From Candidatus Latescibacterota bacterium (GTDB lineage: Bacteria; Latescibacterota; 4484-107): 8,078 nucleotides of DNA. The translations under genes were made by a program, and so were the position numbers. The notes under the pieces were generated by a model. The model was not told the DNA's origin. It worked only from the letters and a program-made list of their open reading frames with translations, and ran no database searches. The DNA is taken from contig JAUWMS010000089.1 in NCBI GenBank assembly GCA_030613045.1, forward strand, positions 1 to 8,078. Reading direction: 5' to 3'. This document shows positions 1 through 5,821 of this stretch, piece by piece. Each line of letters starts with the position of its first letter. Position 1 is the first letter of the stretch.

Positions 1-522
1 CGGAAAGGGTGCGGGAAAATCCTGCCTCAGTGGTGCGATGGATGCCTCTGTGGTCGGATATCCACGATACCCAAGCACGATGGCGCCCGGATACAGAAAA
101 TCCCGCAACAACGTGGCACCTCCCGTATCGTACACATAGACGAAACGCTCAACAAAATCAGCCACTTCCTGGTCTTCGCTGCTCAATCCCTCCCGTTTCC
201 GGATGAGCAGTCTTCGGACGTCGGCGATGCGTCCGTCTTGCGTAAGCCCAAAGATCAGGTCATAAGGGTTTTCATCGGAAAGATGCAGTCCCTCCACCCG
301 GATTTCCGTTCGTCCCGACCGCTCCGTCGTGTGTATTTCGACCGCATCGGTGAGGCGCGCCTCTGCTTTCTTCAACCACTGGGCGAACGAATGCCGCTCG
401 TACGCCTCGGCAAACGCGATTTGATCCAATTGGAACGCCCCTCGGACGATCTCATCTGCCCCCCTTGCTTCCGCCAAATGCGTTGAGCGCAGAATAAACA
501 ACATACTTAGAACCGTCCGCAT
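1..522 (-). CDS. Partial exported NTF2-like protein, paralogue of the next gene upstream (3' end off window)
   Basis: The frame is open from an ATG at 522 to the left edge (174 codons, no stop), so the C-terminus is missing. I chose 522 because GGAGG lies five bases upstream; an in-frame ATG at 534 overlaps that ribosome site and is less likely. The N-terminus is a weak signal peptide: Arg2, hydrophobic residues about 4-11, possible cleavage after AEA at 17-19. Residues about 70-155 align by eye with residues about 102-200 of the neighbouring 324-aa protein: both have a GR(T/Y)E(I/V)R strand, a NP(Y/F) segment, then DGRIADVR versus EGRICDLR, a helix, and a second block, FLYPGAIVLG versus AYSEDALIIVG. 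That block pattern is typical of NTF2/SnoaL-like alpha+beta folds. No catalytic residues or function can be named. It is probably the third gene of the minus-strand operon, 98 bp after the previous stop. I am confident that it is a gene, less so of the fold. Confidence 0.75.
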   Translation of the reverse strand, partial: MRTVLSMLFILRSTHLAEARGADEIVRGAFQLDQIAFAEAYERHSFAQWLKKAEARLTDAVEIHTTERSGRTEIRVEGLHLSDENPYDLIFGLTQDGRIADVRRLLIRKREGLSSEDQEVADFVERFVYVYDTGGATLLRDFLYPGAIVLGYRGYPTTEASIAPLRQDFPAPFP

Positions 523-553
523 AGCCACCTCCATCAACGCAAAGGCCGGGGAT

Positions 554-595
554 GACGCAGAGCGTCGAATCTGCGCTCCCACGCAGAGCGTGGGA
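554..595. repeat. REP-like double hairpin
   Basis: Two perfect inverted repeats lie close together in the 98-bp gap between the two NTF2-like genes. The first is GACGC-AGA-GCGTC at 554-566. The second is TCCCACGC-AGA-GCGTGGGA at 577-595. Both share the core ACGCAGAGCGT, and the second continues into GGAACGAG. From memory, very similar double-hairpin sequences are scattered in many proteobacterial and environmental genomes as REP elements, which are often mobilised by RAYT (TnpA-REP) transposases. No transposase is visible here. Neither hairpin is followed by a T-run on either strand, so it is not a standard intrinsic terminator, though the RNA structure could affect stability of the operon message. 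Confidence 0.75.
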
Positions 596-620
596 ACGAG
601 AGGGGCCCTTATCCTTGATT

Positions 621-1595
621 CTAATAAATCTCAAAATCCCCCAGATTGATCACCGAATGATCCTCAAAGGGCTGCGGCTGCCAGGCCCGAACGTGAACGA
701 GCGGCTGCGCTTCGTTTCGAAAGTCAATCATCAGGAAGAGATATCCTTCGTCACTGTACGTGCTTGAATTCCAACGCTGCTTCAGCGTAATCCCATATAC
801 CCGGGGACGCTCGGGATGACGCCGGACGCCCACCGAATCAAAGGTCACTTTTACGAAGGCGTTGATCTTGAAGGCTTCTCGTAACCCATGGATGTATTGC
901 TTCTTGCTCAGACGGACGAGTCGAATCTTCTCCGCGCTCAGGGTGCTATTCTCCAATCCAATACGGCGGGACGGATTTTCCGCCTTCCGGATCACTTTGC
1001 CCACGATAATCAACGCATCCTCGCTGTACGCTTTTTCCAGATACGCAAGGTCTTTCCTGTTGTAGGCGGTGCGAAAAATCTCCAGAAATTGCAGGATCTG
1101 TTCCCTGTATGCCATATCGTCCAACTTTTTGCCGTCCTCGATGATGTTCTGGTAGTGCATCAGTTCCATCGCATAGCGAAGATCGCAAATCCGTCCTTCC
1201 GGGTTCAGCGTAACGACCAACTCCTGAAAAGGATTGCCCTTCGTGCCTTGCATGCATACCTTCACCATGATGCCGCGCACCTCGTACCGGCCGTCCGAAA
1301 GCCGGAGCAATGAGGTGCGATATTCCGCGCGTGTGGCATAAAACCGATTGATCTCCGCCAGTTCCCGCACCGCGCAGAACCCCTCTTCCGTGCAGTACAT
1401 TTTCAGTACCTCGTACCTCCCCTTCTGCTCCGCGATGCAGTTGATCTCCCGAAGCACCGCAGTCAGATCCTCCCCGATCCGCTGACAAAGCGCAGGCGGA
1501 TCGCCGATAAGAATCACCCTCGAAGCCACCTGAGCATGGACGTACAAAGGCAACAGACTCAAAACCAACCCGACACCGATCATCCATCGTTTCAT
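621..1595 (-). CDS. Exported protein with central NTF2/SnoaL-like module (324 aa), function unknown
   Basis: The start at 1595 is set by a strong GGAGGAG ribosome site three bases upstream and by the signal peptide that begins there. A longer frame opens at 1637 but would put 14 charged residues in front of it. The signal peptide is residues 1-21: KR, hydrophobic core about 5-18, cleavage after VHA. Residues 22-95 hold four cysteines (37, 53, 68, 74). Residues about 100-205 are an NTF2/SnoaL-like region: YREQILQFLEIFRTAY helix at 163-178, then SEDALIIVG at 191-199. Residues 230-324 form a further domain with conserved-looking RHPERPRVYGITL (259-271), SDEGYLF (281-287), HVRAWQP (301-307) and a closing LGDFEI. 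From memory this C-terminal pattern occurs in uncharacterised exported proteins of Bacteroidetes and relatives, sometimes next to LPP20-like proteins. No enzyme active site is evident. Probably periplasmic or surface-associated. Confidence 0.85.
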   Translation of the reverse strand: MKRWMIGVGLVLSLLPLYVHAQVASRVILIGDPPALCQRIGEDLTAVLREINCIAEQKGRYEVLKMYCTEEGFCAVRELAEINRFYATRAEYRTSLLRLSDGRYEVRGIMVKVCMQGTKGNPFQELVVTLNPEGRICDLRYAMELMHYQNIIEDGKKLDDMAYREQILQFLEIFRTAYNRKDLAYLEKAYSEDALIIVGKVIRKAENPSRRIGLENSTLSAEKIRLVRLSKKQYIHGLREAFKINAFVKVTFDSVGVRRHPERPRVYGITLKQRWNSSTYSDEGYLFLMIDFRNEAQPLVHVRAWQPQPFEDHSVINLGDFEIY

Positions 1596-1618
1596 AATCT
1601 CCTCCGATACCAATACTC

Positions 1619-1743
1619 GTTTACCACGGAATCGCACGGAAGCACACAGAAAACCTTAAGCAACTTTCAGCTTTTGGCTGATCGCTTACAGTCTTTTTTC
1701 AGCTTTTTCCGTGGTATTCCGTGGATTTCCGTGGTGAATGTTT
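1619..1743. repeat. Inverted repeat with 10-bp-periodic arms (MITE-like or structured spacer)
   Basis: The 155-bp gap between the LPP20-like gene and the 324-aa gene is almost filled by this element. The right arm has three copies of TTCCGTGG starting at 1707, 1717 and 1727, exactly 10 bp apart. The left arm has the complementary word in the same spacing: CCACGGAA at 1624, GCACGGAA at 1634 and a decayed ACACAGAA at 1644. About 55 bp separate the arms and contain a small hairpin, TCAGC-TTTTG-GCTGA (about 1668-1682). The arms could fold into one long imperfect stem in RNA or cruciform DNA. CCGTGG-rich repeats of this kind are familiar to me from environmental genomes, but I cannot name a family. 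No protein is encoded. Confidence 0.7.
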
Positions 1744-1750
1744 TTACGAA

Positions 1751-3037
1751 TCAGTCCCCCAACGCACTAAGATCACGAATCCATATTTGCCTCTTCCCTG
1801 AGAACGTCCCCGAATACGGCTGTTTCGACCGTATATCGTAGAACTGACCTTCCACAAATTGCAAACAGGCAAAGACCTGCTGCTTATCCACTACAATCAC
1901 GTAGCACCCGTCGGGGGAGAGAAAATCACTTCGCTTCCCCACCGCAAGGTCGCCGGAAGTTCTGTAATGGTTCAATTGTTTCAGAAGTTCCTGCGTGTTC
2001 GTACAGGTCATCAGCGATTCGATGACCGCCGAGGTCGGTGGAAGCTCCGGAGAAGGTGGATCCGGAGGAGACATTTGGTCGGGATTGGGATGGATCCGCA
2101 CGGTCTTCTTGTTCTCCGGGAACGGGTTGAAGCCCTCGACCTTTGCCAAAAAATTGTACACCTCCTCGACCTCCGGAATCTGAGACATCCCGGCTTCGTA
2201 TTGAAATTCAACCATGAGCGTTAAGGCGAATCCGGTCTCCGACGGGATACTATACAGGGGAATCTCCACGGAACCCTCTGTGGGAACTCTGAAATATTCC
2301 GTATGGCTTCCACTGTAATAGCTAAACGAAAGCGCCTGAATGGGTTGGTTGTGATAGGAAAATCGAAGCGGGACCATCAACACGGTCCCATCCCTATAGA
2401 CCGTGTTCGGCGTTACGACAATAGCTCTCAACAGGGACTGCAACCGATTGCTGAGCGCGGACGGCATATCGCTGGTATGCTGCGCTTCGCCCTCGAAACG
2501 ATAGGATATGCTGTCCGGATAGGTCAGACTCAACAGGTATGCCCAATACGTGTTTCTCAGACAGGGGCCGATGCACCCCTCTTGCTCCAGCGTTTCCCCG
2601 TGCCGAACCAGTTCTTTAATCCTGGACTTGAGAAGCTCAAAACCTTCCTGCACGCTACGGCGGTCCACATAGGCAAAGACCACGTGTTCCTTTCCCTCTT
2701 TGTACGCATATTCCCGAAGGCCGCGCAGCGCCACGGAGGAAAAGGAGTGTATGTTTTCCTTAACCAACTCCGAGACGTCTCCCCCACGCTCCTCGGCCCA
2801 GGAATCAAAGCTGCTCTGGATGAGGACCTGAACCTGGCTGGCAAGATCGCTCTTTGCGCGCTCCCGCGCTTTGGATGCATCCGCGTTTTGTCCTTCGCCC
2901 CAGTAGTATTCCGGATTGTTCTTGATTGCATCAATCTTGCGAAGCAGCTCCTTTTCAGGCGCTCCGAAACACGCCACTGCGGCACTTAGAAAAAGTGCTA
3001 CCGCTAAGCCCATGATAATGCGAATTCGAATTGCCAT
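1751..3037 (-). CDS. LPP20-like envelope protein with C-terminal extension (428 aa)
   Basis: The start at 3037 is preceded by AAGGAGG with eight-base spacing. An upstream in-frame ATG at 3100 overlaps the promoter and is rejected. Residues 1-25 are a secretion signal (Arg4, Arg6, hydrophobic core 8-22). AVAC at 20-23 could be a weak lipobox with Cys23 acylated; otherwise signal peptidase I could cut near FGA at 24-26. Residues about 33-135 match the LPP20 family pattern: NPEYYWGEG at 41-49, a DASKARERAKSDLA helix, then a HVVFAYVDRRSV strand at 118-129. Residues about 200-285 look like a beta-rich domain. A proline-rich linker (316-335) leads to a C-terminal domain of about 90 residues with SPDGCYVIVV at 374-383. 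LPP20 was named after a Helicobacter outer-membrane lipoprotein; the biochemical role of this family is unclear. It is first in the minus-strand operon and has its own promoter. Confidence 0.8.
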   Translation of the reverse strand: MAIRIRIIMGLAVALFLSAAVACFGAPEKELLRKIDAIKNNPEYYWGEGQNADASKARERAKSDLASQVQVLIQSSFDSWAEERGGDVSELVKENIHSFSSVALRGLREYAYKEGKEHVVFAYVDRRSVQEGFELLKSRIKELVRHGETLEQEGCIGPCLRNTYWAYLLSLTYPDSISYRFEGEAQHTSDMPSALSNRLQSLLRAIVVTPNTVYRDGTVLMVPLRFSYHNQPIQALSFSYYSGSHTEYFRVPTEGSVEIPLYSIPSETGFALTLMVEFQYEAGMSQIPEVEEVYNFLAKVEGFNPFPENKKTVRIHPNPDQMSPPDPPSPELPPTSAVIESLMTCTNTQELLKQLNHYRTSGDLAVGKRSDFLSPDGCYVIVVDKQQVFACLQFVEGQFYDIRSKQPYSGTFSGKRQIWIRDLSALGD

Positions 3038-3071
3038 CAGTACTCCCTCCTTTCTAAATGACGGGCAGTAG

Positions 3072-3100
3072 AATATAGCCCAATCGAAGGACAAAGGCAA
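3072..3100 (-). promoter_or_regulatory. Sigma70-like promoter of the LPP20-like operon
   Basis: Read on the minus strand, the -35 box TTGCCT (3100-3095) is followed by a 17-base spacer and the -10 box TATATT (3077-3072). Transcription would begin near 3065, giving a leader of about 28 bases before the ATG at 3037, with the AAGGAGG ribosome site inside it. Spacing is optimal for a housekeeping sigma factor. Confidence 0.6.
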
Positions 3101-3241
3101 GTGCTTTTTTCGGGCAGAACCCGCCGGTTAGGGATCCGCGATCAGCAAAAAAAGAGTACCGACTCAGGAATATTGAAAACCGATCATCGAAGGACTCGAA
3201 GCCTATCGTTTGATGGTTGCGCAGGAGGGGCAAGAAAACGC

Positions 3242-3270
3242 TTGACTTTCGGGCGTCCATTTGTTAAATT
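3242..3270 (+). promoter_or_regulatory. Sigma70-like promoter upstream of tRNA-Asn
   Basis: The -35 box TTGACT (3242-3247), a 17-base spacer and the -10 box TAAATT (3265-3270) form a good housekeeping promoter. The start site would be near 3277, about 70 bases before the mature tRNA-Asn 5' end. No clear terminator is visible before tpiA, so it may also drive tpiA, secG and tRNA-Leu. Confidence 0.6.
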
Positions 3271-3346
3271 TACACTCTTCGTAAATGCTTTTCAGAGCCG
3301 TAGAGTCTCTATCAGAAGACATCGCGACAAAGGAGCGTTTCGTTCT

Positions 3347-3422
3347 TCCCCTGTAGCTCAATCGGCAGAGCGAGTGGCTGTTAACCACTAGGTTGTAGGT
3401 TCAAGTCCTACCGGAGGAGCCA
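3347..3422 (+). tRNA. tRNA-Asn(GTT), CCA encoded
   Basis: A complete 76-base cloverleaf. D arm: GCTC/GAGC. Anticodon stem: AGTGG/CCACT around loop CTGTTAA, with anticodon GTT at 3380-3382. T arm: GTAGG-TTCAAGT-CCTAC (3395-3411). Discriminator G and encoded CCA (3420-3422). The acceptor stem TCCCCTG/CGGAGGA pairs except for a C-A mismatch at the fourth pair (3350 with 3415); the sixth pair is a T-G wobble. It reads asparagine codons AAC and AAT. Confidence 0.95.
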
Positions 3423-3449
3423 GTTTCTCGAATGTATCTTATCCCCCAC

Positions 3450-3486
3450 CGGATCTCCGATGTTTGTCGGGCCTCGGAGATATCCG
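3450..3486 (+). other. Hairpin between tRNA-Asn and tpiA
   Basis: TCTCCGA (3454-3460) pairs with TCGGAGA (3474-3480) over a 13-base loop. The stem extends by CGGA/TCCG after a two-base bulge (3481-3482). There is no T-run after it, so it is not a standard terminator. It could be a processing signal separating the tRNA from the tpiA message, or a 5' stabilising structure. Function is inferred only from position. Confidence 0.45.
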
Positions 3487-3510
3487 AAACCTTGAACTGA
3501 AAGAGAGATT

Positions 3511-4266
3511 ATGCGAAAACCTATCGTGGTCGGCAACTGGAAGATGAACAAGACACCGGAAGAAGCTGTACAACTCGTGGCGGAATTGAAGCCCCTCGTG
3601 GCCGGGATCGAGGCCGTGGAAATCGGGATCTGCCCGCCCTTTGTTTGCCTGACGGAAGCGAGTAAGCTCTTAAAAGGCACGAACATCGGACTGGGAGCTC
3701 AGAATATGTATTGGGAGCCTGAAGGCGCGTACACCGGCGAAATCTCCGCGGAAATGCTCGTGACAAGCGGGTGCCGGTATGTTATATTAGGGCACTCCGA
3801 ACGACGCGCCTACTTCGGCGAAACCAACGCCACGGTGCATAAAAGACTCGAAGCCGCCCTGCAATCGGGCTTGTCCCCTATTGTCTGCGTGGGAGAAACC
3901 CTGGAGCAGCGGGAGGCGGGAAAAGCCGAGGAAGTGGTCGCGGATCACCTTCGGGGCGCATACGAGGGCATTTCCGCTACGGATGCACAAAAAACGGTCA
4001 TCGCATACGAACCGGTATGGGCCATCGGGACCGGACTGACGGCGACCCCCGATCAGGCTCAGGAGATGCACGCCTTTATCCGCAAGATACTGACGGAGTT
4101 ATACGGCGACTCTGTGGCCGAAGGGGTGCGCATCCAGTACGGCGGCAGCATGAAGCCGGGGAATGCGAAGGAGTTACTCGCTCAGAAAGACATTGACGGA
4201 GGACTTATCGGAGGCGCCGCGCTTCAGGCGGAATCGTTCACGGGTATTATCAAGGGCGCTTTATAA
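3511..4266 (+). CDS. tpiA: Triosephosphate isomerase
   Basis: This 251-aa glycolytic enzyme interconverts dihydroxyacetone phosphate and glyceraldehyde 3-phosphate in the cytoplasm. It is full length for the family and all active-site elements are present. Asn9 and Lys11 sit in the NWKMN motif. The electrophile His95 lies in LGHSER (94-99). The catalytic base Glu167 is in [11 protein letters not shown], whose following residues form the mobile lid (loop 6). The phosphate-binding loops are YGGS (210-213) and GG at 234-235. The start follows a modest GAGAG ribosome site. It lies 88 bp after tRNA-Asn and 25 bp before secG; tpiA-secG adjacency is common in bacteria. Nothing is truncated or missing. 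Confidence 0.98.
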   Translation: MRKPIVVGNWKMNKTPEEAVQLVAELKPLVAGIEAVEIGICPPFVCLTEASKLLKGTNIGLGAQNMYWEPEGAYTGEISAEMLVTSGCRYVILGHSERRAYFGETNATVHKRLEAALQSGLSPIVCVGETLEQREAGKAEEVVADHLRGAYEGISATDAQKTVIAYEPVWAIGTGLTATPDQAQEMHAFIRKILTELYGDSVAEGVRIQYGGSMKPGNAKELLAQKDIDGGLIGGAALQAESFTGIIKGAL

Positions 4267-4291
4267 CAGATTTCCAGGAAAGGTTCAAACT

Positions 4292-4663
4292 ATGCATGCT
4301 CTTTTACTGTTACTCCACGTGGTCATAAGCGTGGGCTTGATTTTGGTGGTGCTCCTTCAATCCAGCAAGGGCGGAGGGTTGGCCGGGGCCTTGGGAGGAG
4401 GGGGAGGAATGGGAGCCGTATTCGGTGGTCGGGGGGCCGGGGATTTCCTGACCAAACTGACGACGGGATTGGCCATTGCCTTTATGGTCAGTTGTTTACT
4501 TCACAGCGCGATTTCGCCCACGACCGGTCCTGAGGCGCGCAGCGCGCTGCAGGAGGAGTTGAAAAAGAGGTCACTGGAGACGGGACCGGCGTCCGTTTTG
4601 CCCGGCAGTGTTGCTCCCGCGGTCGAAGAAACGGCCCCTGCGGAGGAGTCCGGGGCAGAATAA
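4292..4663 (+). CDS. secG: Preprotein translocase subunit SecG
   Basis: SecG is the small, non-essential subunit that binds SecY in the inner-membrane Sec channel and speeds protein export. The 123-aa product shows the family layout. Membrane segment 1 spans about residues 4-22 and is followed by the VLLQSSKGGGLAGA motif. A glycine-rich cytoplasmic loop covers about 27-50, and membrane segment 2 covers about 54-74. The tail of about 45 residues is rich in Ala, Pro and Glu, longer than in E. coli but common in other phyla. The start at 4292 is supported by AGGAAAGG eight bases upstream; longer in-frame starts overlap tpiA and are rejected. It is probably co-transcribed with tpiA. Confidence 0.95.
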   Translation: MHALLLLLHVVISVGLILVVLLQSSKGGGLAGALGGGGGMGAVFGGRGAGDFLTKLTTGLAIAFMVSCLLHSAISPTTGPEARSALQEELKKRSLETGPASVLPGSVAPAVEETAPAEESGAE

Positions 4664-4700
4664 GGGCAGCCTCCTGGTGACTCCGTAAGAACTTCAGAGT

Positions 4701-4787
4701 GCCGAAGTGGTGGAAGTGGTAGACACGCTGTCTTGAGGGGGCAGTGCCCGAAAGGGCGTAGCGGTTCAAATCCGCTCTTCGGCACCA
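4701..4787 (+). tRNA. tRNA-Leu(GAG), CCA encoded
   Basis: An 87-base class II tRNA. The acceptor GCCGAAG/CTTCGGC pairs perfectly. The anticodon stem CTGTC/GGCAG surrounds loop TTGAGGG with anticodon GAG at 4735-4737. A long variable arm (TGCCCGAAAGGGCGT) precedes the T arm AGCGG-TTCAAAT-CCGCT. Discriminator A and CCA (4785-4787) are encoded. It lies 37 bp after secG with no visible terminator between. In E. coli, secG is likewise followed by leuU, which has the same anticodon, so this is conserved gene order. It reads CUC and CUU leucine codons. Confidence 0.96.
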
Positions 4788-4855
4788 TCCATTCCTGTTT
4801 GAAGCGACCATCTATGTAGGGGCTGAGGACAATTTTCAGCGTCAGTGACACAAAA

Positions 4856-5812
4856 ATGAAAATCCTTTACAACAGCGTCTTTTTAGAGCACGATACCGGC
4901 ATGCATCCTGAAAACAGGAAAAGGCTGGAGGAGTGCGGCGACTTGCCGGAAACAACCATCGAGAACGGCGAGAAATACCTCACCTTAGTTCATACCGAGG
5001 ATTACATAGATCGTGTAAAGGAGGCGTGTAGAGAAGGCCTTCACCTTGATGCGGACACGGTCACTTCGGAGAGAAGCTACGAGGCGGCCATTTACGCCGT
5101 AGGGGCCACCGTAATGGCCTCGAAGACCAACGATTTCGCACTGGTAAGACCCCCCGGACATCACGCCTATCCCTCCAGATCGAGCGGCTTCTGCATCTTC
5201 AATAATATCGCCATTGCCACACAAAAACTGATCTCCGAAGGGAAAAAGGTCCTGATCTTCGACTTCGACGCCCATCTCGGAGACGGAACGGTGAAGTTCT
5301 TCTACGATTCCGACCGGGTGCTCTATTGGTCCCTGCATCAATTTCCCGCCTTCCCGGGAGGCGGATATGCGGATGAAATCGGAGAAGGGAAGGGAAAAGG
5401 GTACACCATCAACGTTCCTCTACCTCCCGGGAGCGGCGACGAGATTTATATGAACGCTGTGGATCGTTTTATGCCCCTTGCCGAGCAGTTTGGCCCCGAC
5501 GTCGTAGCCGTCTCCGCGGGATTTGATGCCCATCAGCACGATCTTTTGCTGGATCTGAGAGTAAGCCTGAATACGTATTATCGCCTCGGCAAACTCTTGG
5601 GGAGCACGTTTTCAACCGTTTTTGCCACCCTGGAGGGAGGCTACAACGTACAGTTCTTTCCCAAGTGTCTCTTTAACTTCATAGATGGCATAAACGGCGA
5701 GGAAATGAGATTCAAAGAGCAAACCACCGACTCCAGAATCATTGCCATTGATGAATTTGAACTGAGAATGTATGAATTGGAAAAAGCCCTTTCTCCATAT
5801 TGGAATCTATAG
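4856..5812 (+). CDS. HDAC-family zinc deacetylase (AcuC/acetoin-utilisation type)
   Basis: This 318-aa cytoplasmic protein belongs to the arginase/deacetylase fold family. Members remove acetyl groups from lysines or small amines by zinc catalysis. The tandem catalytic histidines are His102-His103 in RPPGHHA (98-104). Zinc ligands are Asp138 and His140 in DFDAH and Asp224 in AGFDAH. The transition-state tyrosine is Tyr263 in LEGGYN. The residue after the zinc-ligand His is Leu141, where most relatives have a second His; it is not itself a ligand. No strong ribosome site precedes the ATG at 4856; translation may be weak or the start may be leaderless-like. It begins 68 bp after tRNA-Leu and ends nine bases before the acyl-CoA synthetase gene, so the two form an operon. 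The likely job is removing acyl groups from proteins, with acetyl-CoA-related enzymes as candidates. Acetylpolyamine hydrolase activity is an alternative. Confidence 0.92.
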   Translation: MKILYNSVFLEHDTGMHPENRKRLEECGDLPETTIENGEKYLTLVHTEDYIDRVKEACREGLHLDADTVTSERSYEAAIYAVGATVMASKTNDFALVRPPGHHAYPSRSSGFCIFNNIAIATQKLISEGKKVLIFDFDAHLGDGTVKFFYDSDRVLYWSLHQFPAFPGGGYADEIGEGKGKGYTINVPLPPGSGDEIYMNAVDRFMPLAEQFGPDVVAVSAGFDAHQHDLLLDLRVSLNTYYRLGKLLGSTFSTVFATLEGGYNVQFFPKCLFNFIDGINGEEMRFKEQTTDSRIIAIDEFELRMYELEKALSPYWNL

Positions 5813-5821
5813 GCGGACAAA

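Larger units (their letters stand above)
3038..3346. other. Divergent intergenic region
   Basis: This 309-bp stretch separates the minus-strand envelope operon from the plus-strand tRNA-Asn gene. It holds one promoter facing each way, described separately. Between them (about 3101-3241) I see no convincing gene, repeat or RNA. The short frames here lack ribosome sites and recognisable sequence. Confidence 0.7.

Noticed and set aside
554..595. Considered a CRISPR fragment or intrinsic terminator
   Set aside because: There are only two unequal palindromes with no spacers of regular length, and no T-run on either side.
946..1587. Minus-strand open frame of 213 codons overlapping the 324-aa gene in another frame
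   Set aside because: Composition is odd (many Gly, Arg, His), it lacks a ribosome site and signal, and the overlapping frame has clear protein features.
2303..2989. Plus-strand open frame of 228 codons opposite the LPP20-like gene
   Set aside because: It is antisense to a gene with signal peptide, ribosome site and recognisable domain. It has no convincing ribosome site and its sequence is arginine- and glutamine-rich, as expected of a shadow frame.
3054..3260. Minus-strand 68-codon frame in the divergent intergenic region
   Set aside because: It covers the promoter of the LPP20-like operon, has no ribosome site and no recognisable sequence.
4822..4840. Small hairpin GCTGA/TCAGC between tRNA-Leu and the deacetylase, considered as a terminator
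   Set aside because: The stem is only five pairs and has no T-run after it.
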